A stretch of 43,644 bases of DNA from an uncultured Eubacteriales bacterium. Lineage in GTDB: Bacteria > Bacillota > Clostridia > Lachnospirales > Lachnospiraceae. The notes beneath the pieces were generated by a model. That model made no database searches and had not been told where the DNA came from. It saw only the letters and a program-made list of their open reading frames with translations. The position numbers were made by a program, and so were the translations under genes. Shown in pieces: positions 1 to 9,993 of this stretch (the stretch's first letter is position 1; each line of letters begins with the position of its first letter). The stretch covers positions 1 to 43,644 of the forward strand of contig ONFL01000017.1 of the NCBI GenBank assembly GCA_900317095.1, read 5' to 3'.

Positions 1-1533
1 AGGGATGCCGCTTTTGCGGCTGTTGTGGAGAAAGTGTCCGCAGACCGGCAGATCTGTGCCTTTTATCTGCTGGGGGAAGCTTTTGATTCTGAAGAGAACA
101 TGAGCTGGATGGACAGGTCACTGAAAACACTGTGCGGCCGGCACCGCCACGTTTTTATGGGGCAGAACCTGTACGGAAGAGGCGCAGCCTGGAACAGCTA
201 TTTCCTGATGGAACCCTCTGCCCTGCCTGATGTACAGATCCTTGGCGGGGATATTTCTGAATACAGCCTGGTACTGAAGACGAACTGGGGCGCGCCGGCG
301 GCTGACCTTGTGCTGCTGCCGGCAGGCGGTACCTGGTACGGCAGCAGCGGAATGTGCTGTGTAATGACAGATGATATGGAAAAACTGCCTGTTTCTATCC
401 GGGATCTTTCCGGAAAGGAACGGGGGCAGGCTCTGCTGCCGCTGGATTTTCTTCCGGCCAGGCCGCAGGGATGCACAAAGCTGCGCCTGTGTGCGAAGCT
501 GACTGCCGCCGGCCGCTTCCAGGTAAGCATTGAAGATCTGGGCTTTGGCAGTATGTTTCCGGCATCCGGTCAGAAGAAAGTCTGTGATTTCGGCCCCGAC
601 GGAAAGACCGGGCCCGAGGATGTCACTGCCGCTGCCGCACAGGAGGACACGGGGGAGCCTTTCGGCGCAAAGGAAGCTGCCGGGACACCTGTCCCTGAAA
701 AAGAGGGGCGGCTTCTGGAAGCTTTTGAGCCCTGCGCGGACGCTTTTACGGCACCGGTATCGGGCGTAAAGATCTATTCTCCGGAGGAACTGTGCTATTA
801 TATCGCCGGCAATATTTATGCCATAACACCAGAGTTTTTCAGCGGACAGTTTTACGACTGGCTGGACGAGGCTGCCGGAACCGGAGAACTTTCCCGCCGC
901 ATGCGGCAGCTGGCCGATAACGGCAAGGGACCTTCCGATATGGCCGGTCTGCTGCTGAGAGCCGTCCGTTATCTGGATGATAAGAAGACGGCGGACCTGA
1001 TCCGGGCAATAGGCAGGATAGAGGAAGAGACCCCTCTACAGCGCTGCAAAAGCATGGCTGACAGCCTGTGCACTTATGGCAGGTATATGCAGGCCCTGAA
1101 ACAGTATCATCATGGAGCCTGTCTGATGACCGGAGATGGGAAGGAAGGGGAAGACGCGGCTTTCTGTGCTTCCTTCTGGAACAATATGGCGGTCTGCCTT
1201 CTTCATCTGCATGACCTTACTTCAGCAGCCGATAGCATGCGCCGGGCATCCGAGGCAGATCCGGCCGGCCCCTACGTCCGAAGATATCTTTATATCCTGC
1301 GGATGGGAAAGATGGATCGTCTTATTCACGATGAGGCAGTCTCCGGCAGGGTCACAGAGACGGATATGCAGGACATCATGCGGGAATACGACAGTGCTGT
1401 CGAAGAATATGACAGGTCAGAGCGCTGCGCAGATTTGAAGGGAAAATTTTTATCCCGGAAGGAGCAGGACAGGTCCTGTATTCCCTGTGTAAAGGAATTC
1501 ACAGACAACCTTAGTTCCCTTTTTAATGGCTGA
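1..1533 (+). CDS. Partial protein of unknown function, DUF5716-like C-terminal part
   Basis: The reading frame is open from base 1 with no stop before it, so the true start lies outside the window; the GTG at 25 is probably internal. About 510 residues are visible. The first 180 form a compact domain with the phrases FYLLGEAFD and GQNLYGRGAAW. A low-complexity acidic linker follows (about 190-240), then an alpha-helical, TPR-like second half (LTSAADSMRRASEADP). From memory this resembles the Lachnospiraceae DUF5716 family, whose N-terminal part is Hsp70/actin-like; that part would be upstream. Function is unknown. It lies 39 bases before an esterase gene and is probably co-transcribed with it and valS. 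Confidence 0.6.
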   Translation, partial: RDAAFAAVVEKVSADRQICAFYLLGEAFDSEENMSWMDRSLKTLCGRHRHVFMGQNLYGRGAAWNSYFLMEPSALPDVQILGGDISEYSLVLKTNWGAPAADLVLLPAGGTWYGSSGMCCVMTDDMEKLPVSIRDLSGKERGQALLPLDFLPARPQGCTKLRLCAKLTAAGRFQVSIEDLGFGSMFPASGQKKVCDFGPDGKTGPEDVTAAAAQEDTGEPFGAKEAAGTPVPEKEGRLLEAFEPCADAFTAPVSGVKIYSPEELCYYIAGNIYAITPEFFSGQFYDWLDEAAGTGELSRRMRQLADNGKGPSDMAGLLLRAVRYLDDKKTADLIRAIGRIEEETPLQRCKSMADSLCTYGRYMQALKQYHHGACLMTGDGKEGEDAAFCASFWNNMAVCLLHLHDLTSAADSMRRASEADPAGPYVRRYLYILRMGKMDRLIHDEAVSGRVTETDMQDIMREYDSAVEEYDRSERCADLKGKFLSRKEQDRSCIPCVKEFTDNLSSLFNG

Positions 1534-1572
1534 TTTCTGAGGGGACAACAGGACAAAAGACCGGAGGAGAAT

Positions 1573-2310
1573 ATGGACAGACAGTGGATCACACAGTATA
1601 GTCATCATCTGAACCGGGATATGCACATCCTGGTCCATGGCCAGGGAGGCGTGCCTTTTATGGCATTTCCCTGCCAGAACAGCATGTGCACAAATTATGA
1701 AGAATTTGGTATGATCGATACCATAAGCGATTATCTGGATCAGGGAAAAATCCAGTTTTTCACGGTGGATACGGTAGACCGGGAAAGCTTTTCAGATAAA
1801 TATGGAGATAAAGAGCACCGTGCCTGGATGCAGGAATGCTATTATCGGTATATAATAGAGGAAGCTCTGCCGCTGGTAGGACAGATAAACGGAACCGGCA
1901 TGCTGCCGGTGACCTTCGGCTGCAGCCTGGGAGCCACGCATGCTTCCATAGCCTTCCTGAGACGGCCGGATCTGCTGGGAGGCATGCTCTGTCTGTCTGG
2001 ACTTTACGACAGCACATGGTTCTGGGACGGCTGGTGCAATGACATTCTCTATGACAATTCACCGGCAGTTTTTCTGGCCAATATGCCCGCAGACCATCCC
2101 TATATAGATATTTACAATCAGCGCAAGATCGTGATCTGCGCCGGGCAGGGCCCCTGGGAGGACGCGGGCCTGCCTTCTGTATATGCCATGAGAGACATTT
2201 TCACGGCAAAAGGCATACACGCCTGGGTGGATCTGTGGGGACATGACGTGAGCCATGACTGGCCCTGGTGGAAGAAGGAAATGCGGTATTTTCTGCCGCA
2301 TTTTATATAA
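1573..2310 (+). CDS. Alpha/beta-hydrolase fold esterase
   Basis: This 245-residue protein looks like the esterase-D/antigen-85-type family of serine hydrolases. The nucleophile elbow is visible as GCSLGA near residue 115, giving the catalytic serine. The C-terminal GHDVSHDWPWW supplies the likely catalytic histidine, a typical ending for this family. The natural substrate cannot be read from the sequence; acyl or feruloyl esters, or a thioester, are possible. There is no signal peptide, so it should act in the cytoplasm. The start is supported by GGAGG eight bases upstream. It sits between the DUF5716-like gene and valS with short gaps. Confidence 0.8.
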   Translation: MDRQWITQYSHHLNRDMHILVHGQGGVPFMAFPCQNSMCTNYEEFGMIDTISDYLDQGKIQFFTVDTVDRESFSDKYGDKEHRAWMQECYYRYIIEEALPLVGQINGTGMLPVTFGCSLGATHASIAFLRRPDLLGGMLCLSGLYDSTWFWDGWCNDILYDNSPAVFLANMPADHPYIDIYNQRKIVICAGQGPWEDAGLPSVYAMRDIFTAKGIHAWVDLWGHDVSHDWPWWKKEMRYFLPHFI

Positions 2311-2356
2311 AACAGACAGATGATATGCAAAAAAATAGAAACGAGGATAAAAACCT

Positions 2357-5014
2357 ATGAAGATGGAAAAGACCTATGATCCTGCGGCTATTGAGTCGAG
2401 GATTTATGACAGATGGCTGGAGAATAAATATTTCCACGCCGAAGTAAATAAAAGCAAAAAGCCGTTCACGATCGTCATGCCGCCTCCCAATATTACGGGC
2501 AAGCTGCATATGGGCCACGCGCTGGACAACACCATGCAGGATATCCTGATCCGCTATAAGAGGATGCAGGGCTATGAGGCCCTGTGGCAGCCGGGCACAG
2601 ACCATGCCAGCATCGCGACCGAGGTAAAGATCATCAATACCCTCAAGGAGGAGGGCATTGACAAGGAAGATCTGGGGCGGGAGAAGTTCCTGGAGCGTGC
2701 CTGGGCCTGGAAAGAGGAATACGGCGGGAATATCATCCGTCAGCTCAAGAAACTGGGCTCCTCCGCTGACTGGGACCGGGAGCGTTTTACCATGGATGAA
2801 GGATGCTCTAAGGCTGTTCAGGAGGTTTTCCTGCGCCTGCACAAGAAGGGCTACATCTACAAAGGTTCGCGGATCATAAACTGGTGTCCTGTCTGCCAGA
2901 CGACCATATCCGACGCAGAGGTAGAGCATGTGGACCAGGCAGGACATTTCTGGCATATCCGCTACCCGATCGCCGGCGAGGAGGGCCGTTTTATTGAGAT
3001 AGCCACCACCCGGCCCGAGACCCTGCTTGGTGATACAGCGGTTGCTGTCCATCCGGATGACGAGCGCTACACGGATCTGGTCGGAAAGTACTGCATTCTG
3101 CCTCTTGTGGGGAGACAGATCCCGATCATTGCCGACAGCTATGTTGACAGGAAATTCGGCACCGGAGCGGTAAAGATCACCCCGGCCCATGACCCCAACG
3201 ATTTTGAGATGGGAAAGCGGCATGATCTTCCGGAGATCAACATCATGAATGATGATGCCACCATAAATGAACAGGGCGGAAAATACCAGGGCATGGACCG
3301 ATACGAAGCGAGAGACGCCATCGTGGAAGATCTGAAGAAGGGCGGTTATCTGGCCGGCATAGAAGATATGACCCACTCGGTCGGTACCCATGACCGCTGT
3401 CACACGACCGTTGAGCCTCTGGTAAAGCCTCAGTGGTTCGTTGCCATGAAGGAAATGGCAAAGCCGGCTATAGAAGCGATCAAGAATGGACAGCTGCGCT
3501 TTGTCCCTGAGCGTTTCAACAAGACATACCTGCAGTGGCTGGAGAATATCCGCGACTGGTGCATATCCAGACAGCTCTGGTGGGGGCACAGGATCCCGGC
3601 TTACTATTGTGATGACTGCGGCGAGATCGTTATAGACCGGGAGATGCCGCATGTCTGCCCCAGGTGCGGCGGAACGCATTTTACGCAGGATCCGGACACC
3701 CTGGACACCTGGTTCTCTTCGGCTCTGTGGCCCTTCTCCACTTTGGGCTGGCCGGACAAGACGCCGGAGCTGGATTATTTCTATCCGACGGATGTGCTGG
3801 TGACCGGTTATGATATCATTTTCTTCTGGGTAGTCCGCATGGCCTTCTCAGGCCTGGAGCAGATGGGAGATGTTCCCTTCCATACGGTTCTGATCCACGG
3901 TCTGGTCCGCGATGCCCAGGGCCGGAAGATGAGCAAGTCCCTGGGCAACGGCATAGATCCCCTGGAGGTTATAGATAAATACGGCGCAGATGCGCTGCGT
4001 CTGACCCTGATCACCGGCAACGCGCCCGGCAACGATATGCGTTTTTACTGGAAGAGGGTAGAGGCAAGCCGCAATTTTGCGAATAAGGTATGGAACGCCT
4101 CCCGTTTCCTGCTGATGAATTTTGAACAGGCGGCACAGGAAGGCATTTCCATAGATCATGTCACCCTGGACGACCTTACCATGGCTGACCGCTGGATCCT
4201 TTCCAGAGTCAACAAGACAGCCCGGGAGGTTACAGAGAACCTGGATAAGTTCGAATTGGGGATCGCGGTTTCCAAGGTTTATGATTTTATCTGGGAAGAG
4301 TTCTGTGACTGGTACATAGAGATGGTAAAGCCCCGTCTGTATGACAAGGACGACCGCAGCAGCAAGGCGGCGGCCCTGTGGACTTTGAAGACCGTGCTGA
4401 TCCAGGCGCTTAAGCTTCTGCATCCCTACATGCCTTTTATCACAGAGGAGATATTTTGCAATGTGCAGGACGAGGAAGAATCCATCATGATCTCCTCTTG
4501 GCCGGTATATAAGGATGAGTGGAATTTTGAGGAAGACGAAAATGCCATAGCCATGATCCAGGAAGCCGTACGCGGCATCCGGAACATCCGCCGCGACATG
4601 AATGTACAGCCCGGACGCAAGGCCAAGGTCTATGTGGTTTCCGGGGACGCGGCCGTAAGAGAGATATTTGAGAAGGGAAGCGTCTTCTTCCGGACACTGG
4701 CATCGGCGTCCCTTGTACAGGTACAGCCCGATAAGGCCGGGATAGAAGATGACGCCGTTTCTGTTGTCGGCAGCAGATCTACTATTTATATGCCTTTTGC
4801 GGACCTGGTTGATATCGAGAAGGAGATCGCCCGGCTGACAAAAGAGGAAAAGAAGGTCCAGAGCGAGATAAAACGTGCCCAGGGCATGCTGGCAAATGAG
4901 AAATTTACTGCCAAGGCGCCGGCTGACAAGATCCAGGCGGAGCGCGACAAAGTAGTCAAATACACCCAGATGCTCGCCCAGGTACATGAAAGACTGGCGG
5001 CGCTGAAGAAATAA
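2357..5014 (+). CDS. valS: Valine--tRNA ligase
   Basis: Class I aminoacyl-tRNA synthetase that charges tRNA-Val with valine and edits mischarged threonine. The 885-residue length is normal. The ATP-binding HIGH motif appears as HMGH at residues 51-54 and the KMSKS loop at 524-528. The CP1 editing domain lies between them ([15 protein letters not shown] near 220), and the usual C-terminal coiled coil that clamps tRNA covers about 820-885 (rich in K, E and A). Only 46 bases separate it from the esterase, leaving no room for a T-box leader immediately upstream. Its stop overlaps the folC start by one base (TAATG). Confidence 0.98.
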   Translation: MKMEKTYDPAAIESRIYDRWLENKYFHAEVNKSKKPFTIVMPPPNITGKLHMGHALDNTMQDILIRYKRMQGYEALWQPGTDHASIATEVKIINTLKEEGIDKEDLGREKFLERAWAWKEEYGGNIIRQLKKLGSSADWDRERFTMDEGCSKAVQEVFLRLHKKGYIYKGSRIINWCPVCQTTISDAEVEHVDQAGHFWHIRYPIAGEEGRFIEIATTRPETLLGDTAVAVHPDDERYTDLVGKYCILPLVGRQIPIIADSYVDRKFGTGAVKITPAHDPNDFEMGKRHDLPEINIMNDDATINEQGGKYQGMDRYEARDAIVEDLKKGGYLAGIEDMTHSVGTHDRCHTTVEPLVKPQWFVAMKEMAKPAIEAIKNGQLRFVPERFNKTYLQWLENIRDWCISRQLWWGHRIPAYYCDDCGEIVIDREMPHVCPRCGGTHFTQDPDTLDTWFSSALWPFSTLGWPDKTPELDYFYPTDVLVTGYDIIFFWVVRMAFSGLEQMGDVPFHTVLIHGLVRDAQGRKMSKSLGNGIDPLEVIDKYGADALRLTLITGNAPGNDMRFYWKRVEASRNFANKVWNASRFLLMNFEQAAQEGISIDHVTLDDLTMADRWILSRVNKTAREVTENLDKFELGIAVSKVYDFIWEEFCDWYIEMVKPRLYDKDDRSSKAAALWTLKTVLIQALKLLHPYMPFITEEIFCNVQDEEESIMISSWPVYKDEWNFEEDENAIAMIQEAVRGIRNIRRDMNVQPGRKAKVYVVSGDAAVREIFEKGSVFFRTLASASLVQVQPDKAGIEDDAVSVVGSRSTIYMPFADLVDIEKEIARLTKEEKKVQSEIKRAQGMLANEKFTAKAPADKIQAERDKVVKYTQMLAQVHERLAALKK

Positions 5015-6324
5015 TGACATACGAAGAGGCGGAAGAGTATATAAATTCTATCCCGCGATTTGCAAAGGAAAAATCCGCGTCCGGTCTGCGGCAGATCCTG
5101 GACCGCTTCGGAAATCCACAGGATTCATTCTCTTATATCCATGTGGCAGGTACAAACGGCAAGGGCTCTGTCTGCGCTTTCCTTGACAGTATGCTGAGGA
5201 GGGCAGGCAGGAGGACCGGCCTGTTTACTTCTCCCCATCTGGTGACGACGGCAGAGCGCATGAAGGTTGACGGGGAGATGATTTCCCGCGGGGAATTCAC
5301 AGAAATATTTCTGCAGCTGAAAGAAGTTGTGGAGGAGCGGATGGGAGAAGGGTTTTCCCATCCGACTTATTTTGAGTGGCTTTATATCATGGCCATGATC
5401 TGGTTCGGAAGGCGCGGCATAGAGTACGGTGTGATAGAAACCGGTCTTGGCGGCCGTCTGGACGCGACGAATGTGATCAGGCGCCCGGCAGTCACTGTCA
5501 TCACTTCCATCAGTCTGGATCACACACAGATCCTGGGAGATACCATAGAAAAAATTGCGGCTGAGAAAGCCGGGATCCTCAAAAAGGGTGTTCCGGCTGT
5601 ATGCGACGCTTCCAGGCCGGAGGCGCTGGCGGTGATCCGCGAGGCGGCCGCCCGGCTGGGATGCCCTCTTTTCGAGGTTTATCCGCGGCATATTAAAAAT
5701 ATCTTAAATAAAGGGGAAGAGATTGATTTTTCCCTGACGGACAGTTATAATTTGCATTATGGCATAAAATTGCATACAAGTGCGGTTTATCAGGTCATGA
5801 ACAGCACGCTGGCTATTAAGACCATGCAGGTGCTGCAGGCAGCAGATCCGCGTCTTAAAGATGACGACGGACAGCTTATTGCCGAAGGGATCGCGGGCAC
5901 TGTCTGGCCTGCGCGCTTTCAGCAGCTACTCCCCGGCATATATGTTGACGGTGCCCACAATCCGGACGGCGCGCGCGCACTGGCCCGGACGGTGAACGAA
6001 AGTCTGGCCGGCTGTGATATCTGGCTGCTTTTTGCTGCCGCTGCTGATAAAGATTATAAAGATATGATCGCGCAGCTATGTAAGATTGAAAGGCTGAGAG
6101 CCGTTATTGTCACCCAGATCAGGGGCAGCCGCTGTGCGGGGACCCGGGGCGCCGCGGCTCTTTTCAGAGATCATCTGGATATACCTGTCCAGGAGCAGGC
6201 TGACATCAGACAGGCTCTGCTGACGGGAAGCTCTGCCGCGAGAGGAAGAGGCGCGCTGGTCTGCGCAGGGTCCCTGTACCTTGCAGGCAGCATCATGGAT
6301 GTGTTGGGAGACGAACGCAGATGA
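5014..6324 (+). CDS. folC: Bifunctional folylpolyglutamate synthase / dihydrofolate synthase
   Basis: This Mur-ligase-superfamily enzyme adds glutamate to dihydropteroate and folates, which keeps folate in the cell. Visible motifs are the P-loop GTNGKGS at residues 46-52, the folate-binding segment with TSPHL (about 72-76), ETGLGGRLDATN (about 142-153) and SLDHTQILG (about 168). The ligase C-terminal motif VDGAHNPDGA lies near 310. The length of 436 matches the family. It starts on the last base of the valS stop, a common clostridial gene pair, so the two are probably translationally coupled. Its own stop overlaps the next small gene as ATGA. Confidence 0.95.
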   Translation: MTYEEAEEYINSIPRFAKEKSASGLRQILDRFGNPQDSFSYIHVAGTNGKGSVCAFLDSMLRRAGRRTGLFTSPHLVTTAERMKVDGEMISRGEFTEIFLQLKEVVEERMGEGFSHPTYFEWLYIMAMIWFGRRGIEYGVIETGLGGRLDATNVIRRPAVTVITSISLDHTQILGDTIEKIAAEKAGILKKGVPAVCDASRPEALAVIREAAARLGCPLFEVYPRHIKNILNKGEEIDFSLTDSYNLHYGIKLHTSAVYQVMNSTLAIKTMQVLQAADPRLKDDDGQLIAEGIAGTVWPARFQQLLPGIYVDGAHNPDGARALARTVNESLAGCDIWLLFAAAADKDYKDMIAQLCKIERLRAVIVTQIRGSRCAGTRGAAALFRDHLDIPVQEQADIRQALLTGSSAARGRGALVCAGSLYLAGSIMDVLGDERR

Positions 6325-6491
6325 TTAATTTTGAGGAAGAATTAAAGAAATTTAAGCCCAGCCTGGAAGTAGACCAGGCTGAGGAGGCTATATATAAAAA
6401 TGATCTTCGTGATGTGACGGATATTATTGAAGATATGCTCAGAGAACTGAAGATCTCCGACGCGGCACAGAGGCTGAGGGAGGACAAATAA
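6321..6491 (+). CDS. Small 56-residue acidic/helical protein of unknown function
   Basis: A short open frame starts at an ATG that overlaps the folC stop (ATGA), and its TAA overlaps the next ATG (TAATG). It fills the whole gap between folC and the TPR gene with no spare bases. The product begins MINFEEELKKF and is rich in E, D, K, L and I with no cysteine. It is predicted to be mostly helical, with an amphipathic stretch DVTDIIEDMLREL near 31-43. The tight coupling on both sides is strong evidence that it is translated. It carries no recognisable domain, and the function is unknown. Confidence 0.75.
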   Translation: MINFEEELKKFKPSLEVDQAEEAIYKNDLRDVTDIIEDMLRELKISDAAQRLREDK

Positions 6492-7999
6492 TGAACTGTC
6501 TCCACTGCGGAGCGCCGCTGGACAACACGTATGTCTGCCCGGACTGCGGAACAGTCAGTCAGACGGCCCGGAAGATCATCTTCTCCTCCAACTGGCATTA
6601 CAACCAGGCGCTGGAGCGTACGAAGATCCGGGATCTGTCGGGAGCCTGTGCCAGTCTGGAACAGGCGCTCAAGTATAATAAGAAGAATACGCATGCCAGG
6701 AACCTGCTGGGTCTGATCTATTATCATGAGGGTGAGATCGTATCCGCTCTCGGCCAGTGGGTCATCAGCGTTCATTTTCAGCAGACGGATAATCCTGCTG
6801 CCCGCTATATTCGTACCATTCAGGACAATCCGTCCATGCTGCGGGAGGCGGACCATATCATCCGCCGTTATAATGCCGCACTGGAGGATATCCATGAGGG
6901 CAATGAAGATCTGGCGATCCTGGAACTGAAGAAAGTCGTGAACCTGAGCCCGACTTATATCCGCGCCTATCAGCTGCTGGGCCTGCTCTATATCCGCAGA
7001 AAGCAGTACGCGGCTGCCCGGCGGGCACTGATGAAGGCAGTCAAAGTAGACCGCAACAACATCACTACGCTGAGCTACCTTCGCTATGTCAATGATATTT
7101 ATAAGAAGGCCGGCAAGAGCAAGGCGTCCGTCACTGATGTGCGGATCAGCGATCCCAACCCCATTGTCGTCGAGCAGAAGACCGATCAGGGCTACTCGGG
7201 CTACAATACCGGCTTTATTTCCTTTATCAATATTATTATCGGCATTATTATCGGCGCCGCGGTAATCTGGCTGCTGCTGGTTCCATCCGTTACCAAGGCC
7301 AAGGAAGCGGAGTACAATCAGGCAGTTGTCGAGTACAGCGCGCAGATATCTGACCGCAATAAGCAGATAGACAGCCTTAACAAGCAGGTGGAAGAACTGG
7401 ACAGCTCCCTCAGCAAGTACAAGAACGAGGTGGGAGATGCCGTATCTGACAACGGGACCAGTTCAGACAATCTGAAAAATGCGGCTGCTTCCTATCTGGA
7501 GGGCGATCTGGAGGCTGCCGGTATGACGCTGGCGGAGATAGATCCCAATGCCATCACCGATGAGAAGGAGAAGGTTATTTATCAGAAGATCCGCCAGGGA
7601 GCAGCAGAGGAAGTCTCGGAGACACTCTATGCCAATGCCCAGGACAGTTACGACAGCGGCGATTATGTCAGCGCTATAGACGGTTATAAAAAAACGCTCC
7701 GCATGGACGAGGAGGATACCCGGGCCATGTATTATATGGGCCGGAGCTATCAGATGGTCAATGATTATGTCAATGCGGCTTCCTGGTACCAGAAGCTGAT
7801 AAAGGAGTACCCGGATTCTGATTATGCACCTAGTGCGCAGAACTATCTGGAGCAGATCCAGAACGAAGCGGGCAGCGATGTTGTCAAAGCCGCCGAGACG
7901 GAGACAGGCGCGGTCAGTCAGACAGAAGCGGGCAGCCAGGAAAGCCAGGCCGGCAGCGACAGTGAGAACGGCGGGCAGGCCGCGGCTGAAGAGGAATAA
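6491..7999 (+). CDS. Zinc-ribbon, TPR-repeat membrane protein
   Basis: A 502-residue protein with three visible parts. An N-terminal zinc ribbon has the pairs C3/C6 and C16/C19. Several tetratricopeptide-like repeats span about 35-210 (ACASLEQALKYNKKN, AILELKKVVNLSPTY, AARRALMKAVKVDRN). A single membrane segment at about 240-265 (IIIGIIIGAAVIWLLL) is followed by a coiled coil (about 270-310), another TPR pair near 385-450 and an acidic, Q/S/E-rich tail. The likely topology puts the zinc ribbon and first TPRs in the cytoplasm and the rest outside. It probably acts as a scaffold, perhaps in cell envelope work given the downstream genes; this is inference. Confidence 0.85.
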   Translation: MNCLHCGAPLDNTYVCPDCGTVSQTARKIIFSSNWHYNQALERTKIRDLSGACASLEQALKYNKKNTHARNLLGLIYYHEGEIVSALGQWVISVHFQQTDNPAARYIRTIQDNPSMLREADHIIRRYNAALEDIHEGNEDLAILELKKVVNLSPTYIRAYQLLGLLYIRRKQYAAARRALMKAVKVDRNNITTLSYLRYVNDIYKKAGKSKASVTDVRISDPNPIVVEQKTDQGYSGYNTGFISFINIIIGIIIGAAVIWLLLVPSVTKAKEAEYNQAVVEYSAQISDRNKQIDSLNKQVEELDSSLSKYKNEVGDAVSDNGTSSDNLKNAAASYLEGDLEAAGMTLAEIDPNAITDEKEKVIYQKIRQGAAEEVSETLYANAQDSYDSGDYVSAIDGYKKTLRMDEEDTRAMYYMGRSYQMVNDYVNAASWYQKLIKEYPDSDYAPSAQNYLEQIQNEAGSDVVKAAETETGAVSQTEAGSQESQAGSDSENGGQAAAEEE

Positions 8000-8029
8000 G
8001 AAAGTATCATTTCTTTAGGAGAATACAAT

Positions 8030-9241
8030 ATGGAATTTTCGGAGAGGGAATTTATCCCGCTGATTCTCGGCGGAGATATCAATACCTACAGCGTTGCAAG
8101 AGCATTTTACGAGCAGTATCAGGTCAGGACCTGGGTGTTCGGAAAGTATAAGACGGGTCCCAGCTATCAGAGCCGGATCACACATTATCATGCCATCCCC
8201 GGTATAGATACTGACCGGATCTTCTTAAAAGCGATTCGCCGATTTGCCGGTCAGCATAAAGATAAGAAGATTTTCCTGATGGGCTGCGGCGACAACTATG
8301 TGGCCCTGATCGGAAAGCACAAGAAGGATCTGCCGGAGAATGTGATCGCTCCCTGCATAGACTTTGAACTCATGGACATACTGCAGCAGAAGGAAGAATT
8401 CTATAAGCTGGCGGACGAGTACGGCATCGACCATCCGGCGACCCTGATCTACCGTCCGGAGATGGGCATGGATTTCCGGATGGATTTCGGCTATCCCTGC
8501 ATCCTCAAGCCTTCTGACGGTATCCAGTACTGGGAGCATCCCTTTGCCAGCCAGAACAAGGTCTACACCATAAAGAACAGGGCTGAGCTTGAGCAGGTGA
8601 TCAGCGACATTTATGGGGCAGGATATGCCGGTTCCCTTATCATCCAGGATATGATCCCCGGTAATGACGAATATATGAGGGTGCTGACTTCCTACTCTGA
8701 CCAGAACGGCAAGGTGAAGATGATGTGCCTGGGCCATGTCCTGCTGGAGGAACATACTCCCAAGGGCAAGGGCAATCACGCGCTGATCCTGACAGAGTAC
8801 GATCACGATCTGCTGGAGAAGGTCAGAAAACTCCTGGAGGATCTGCACTATGTCGGATTTTCTAACTGTGATATTAAATACGACCGCCGGGACGGCAAAT
8901 TCAAGTTTTTCGAGCTGAATACCCGTCAGGGCCGCAGCAATTATTATGTGACCGGTTCCGGCTTCAACATTGCCTATTATCTGGTAGAAGACTATATCTA
9001 CCATCATGATATTCCTGTTGAATACGCTAAGGAACCGCATCTGTGGACCGTTGTTCCCTTCGCTGTCGCTTTTCGTTATGTAAAGGACAGGAAGACAAAG
9101 CAGCAGATGGCCCGCCTGATCCTCAAGGGCGAGTGGGTTAATCCTATTTTCATGAAGGGGGATCTGGGCATGCCCAGACTGGCAAGGATGATCAAGACGC
9201 ATCTCAGCCATTATTACAAATTTGCCAGATACTATAAATAA
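8030..9241 (+). CDS. ATP-grasp carboxylate-amine ligase, candidate D-aspartate ligase
   Basis: This 403-residue protein has ATP-grasp features: a lysine strand CILKPSDG (about 156-163), the adenine-contact segment IIQDMIPGNDEYM (about 204-216) and the metal-binding strand FFELNTRQGRSN (about 297-308). The family forms an amide from an acyl-phosphate and an amine, and it includes D-aspartate ligases of the Enterococcus faecium Aslfm type, which attach D-Asp to peptidoglycan precursors. The next two genes are an Asp/Glu racemase and a MurE-like ligase, which fits that role. Substrate assignment is inference; it could also build another small peptide. The start has AGGAG eight bases upstream. 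Confidence 0.8.
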   Translation: MEFSEREFIPLILGGDINTYSVARAFYEQYQVRTWVFGKYKTGPSYQSRITHYHAIPGIDTDRIFLKAIRRFAGQHKDKKIFLMGCGDNYVALIGKHKKDLPENVIAPCIDFELMDILQQKEEFYKLADEYGIDHPATLIYRPEMGMDFRMDFGYPCILKPSDGIQYWEHPFASQNKVYTIKNRAELEQVISDIYGAGYAGSLIIQDMIPGNDEYMRVLTSYSDQNGKVKMMCLGHVLLEEHTPKGKGNHALILTEYDHDLLEKVRKLLEDLHYVGFSNCDIKYDRRDGKFKFFELNTRQGRSNYYVTGSGFNIAYYLVEDYIYHHDIPVEYAKEPHLWTVVPFAVAFRYVKDRKTKQQMARLILKGEWVNPIFMKGDLGMPRLARMIKTHLSHYYKFARYYK

Positions 9242-9259
9242 ATATAATGGGGTAGTTGA

Positions 9260-9964
9260 ATGATGAAAAAAGTTCTTGGCGTGATCGGAGGAATGGGCCC
9301 GGAGGCGACAGCTTATTTTTATGAGGAAGTGATCGCCCACACGAAGGCAGAGCGGGATCAGGATCATATAGATATGGTCATCTTAAGCCATGCCTCCATG
9401 CCGGACCGTACCGCCGCCATCCTTTCCGGGGATGACAGAGGGATCATGCAGAGCATGGAGCGGTCTGTCCGCATGCTGGAGAACTGCGGGGTGCAGAACA
9501 TAGCCATACCCTGCAATACATCCCATTATTTCTATGACAGGATACAGGGGCTGACGCAGATCCCGGTCATCAATATGCCGGGTGAAAGCGTGTCCTATAT
9601 CTGCAGGCTGTATCCCCAGGCGGTCCGGGTCGGGATCATGGCTACCGATGGTACGCTGCGGACCGGAATTTACGCGAATGTCCTGCAGGAGGCCGGCCTT
9701 GTACCGGTCGTTCCGGGGGTCCAGGCGCAGAAAGCGGTCATGTCCCTGATCTATGACGATATAAAAACAGGCAGAGATGGAGATCCGGCAAAATTTGAGC
9801 AGGCATACCGGGACCTGACAGAGCAGGGTGCGGATCTTGTCATTCTGGCGTGTACGGAGATCTCCGTCTATAAGAAGAAACATACCATACCGGCGAACTG
9901 TCTGGATGCGATGGATGTACTGGTACGCGAGTCGGTGATCCGCTCCGGTGCTGAGTATGTCTGA
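9260..9964 (+). CDS. Aspartate/glutamate racemase family protein
   Basis: A 234-residue cofactor-independent amino acid racemase. The two catalytic cysteines are seen at C85 in PCNTSH and C198 in ACTEIS, and the N-terminal GVIGGMGPEAT is typical of aspartate racemases rather than MurI. It interconverts L- and D-aspartate (or glutamate) by two-base proton transfer. It lies 18 bases after the ATP-grasp ligase, which could use its D-Asp product, and 29 bases before a MurE-like ligase. A start at the first or second Met of MMKK is possible; the first is used here. It is probably in the same transcript as both neighbours. Confidence 0.9.
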   Translation: MMKKVLGVIGGMGPEATAYFYEEVIAHTKAERDQDHIDMVILSHASMPDRTAAILSGDDRGIMQSMERSVRMLENCGVQNIAIPCNTSHYFYDRIQGLTQIPVINMPGESVSYICRLYPQAVRVGIMATDGTLRTGIYANVLQEAGLVPVVPGVQAQKAVMSLIYDDIKTGRDGDPAKFEQAYRDLTEQGADLVILACTEISVYKKKHTIPANCLDAMDVLVRESVIRSGAEYV

Positions 9965-9993
9965 GAGCCGGGCAGGATAAAGGAGCCAGAAAT

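Noticed and set aside
2303..3679. Long minus-strand open frame (458 codons) opposite valS
   Set aside because: It lies fully antisense to the clear valS gene, has no ribosome site or recognisable domain, and reflects the codon pattern of valS on the other strand.
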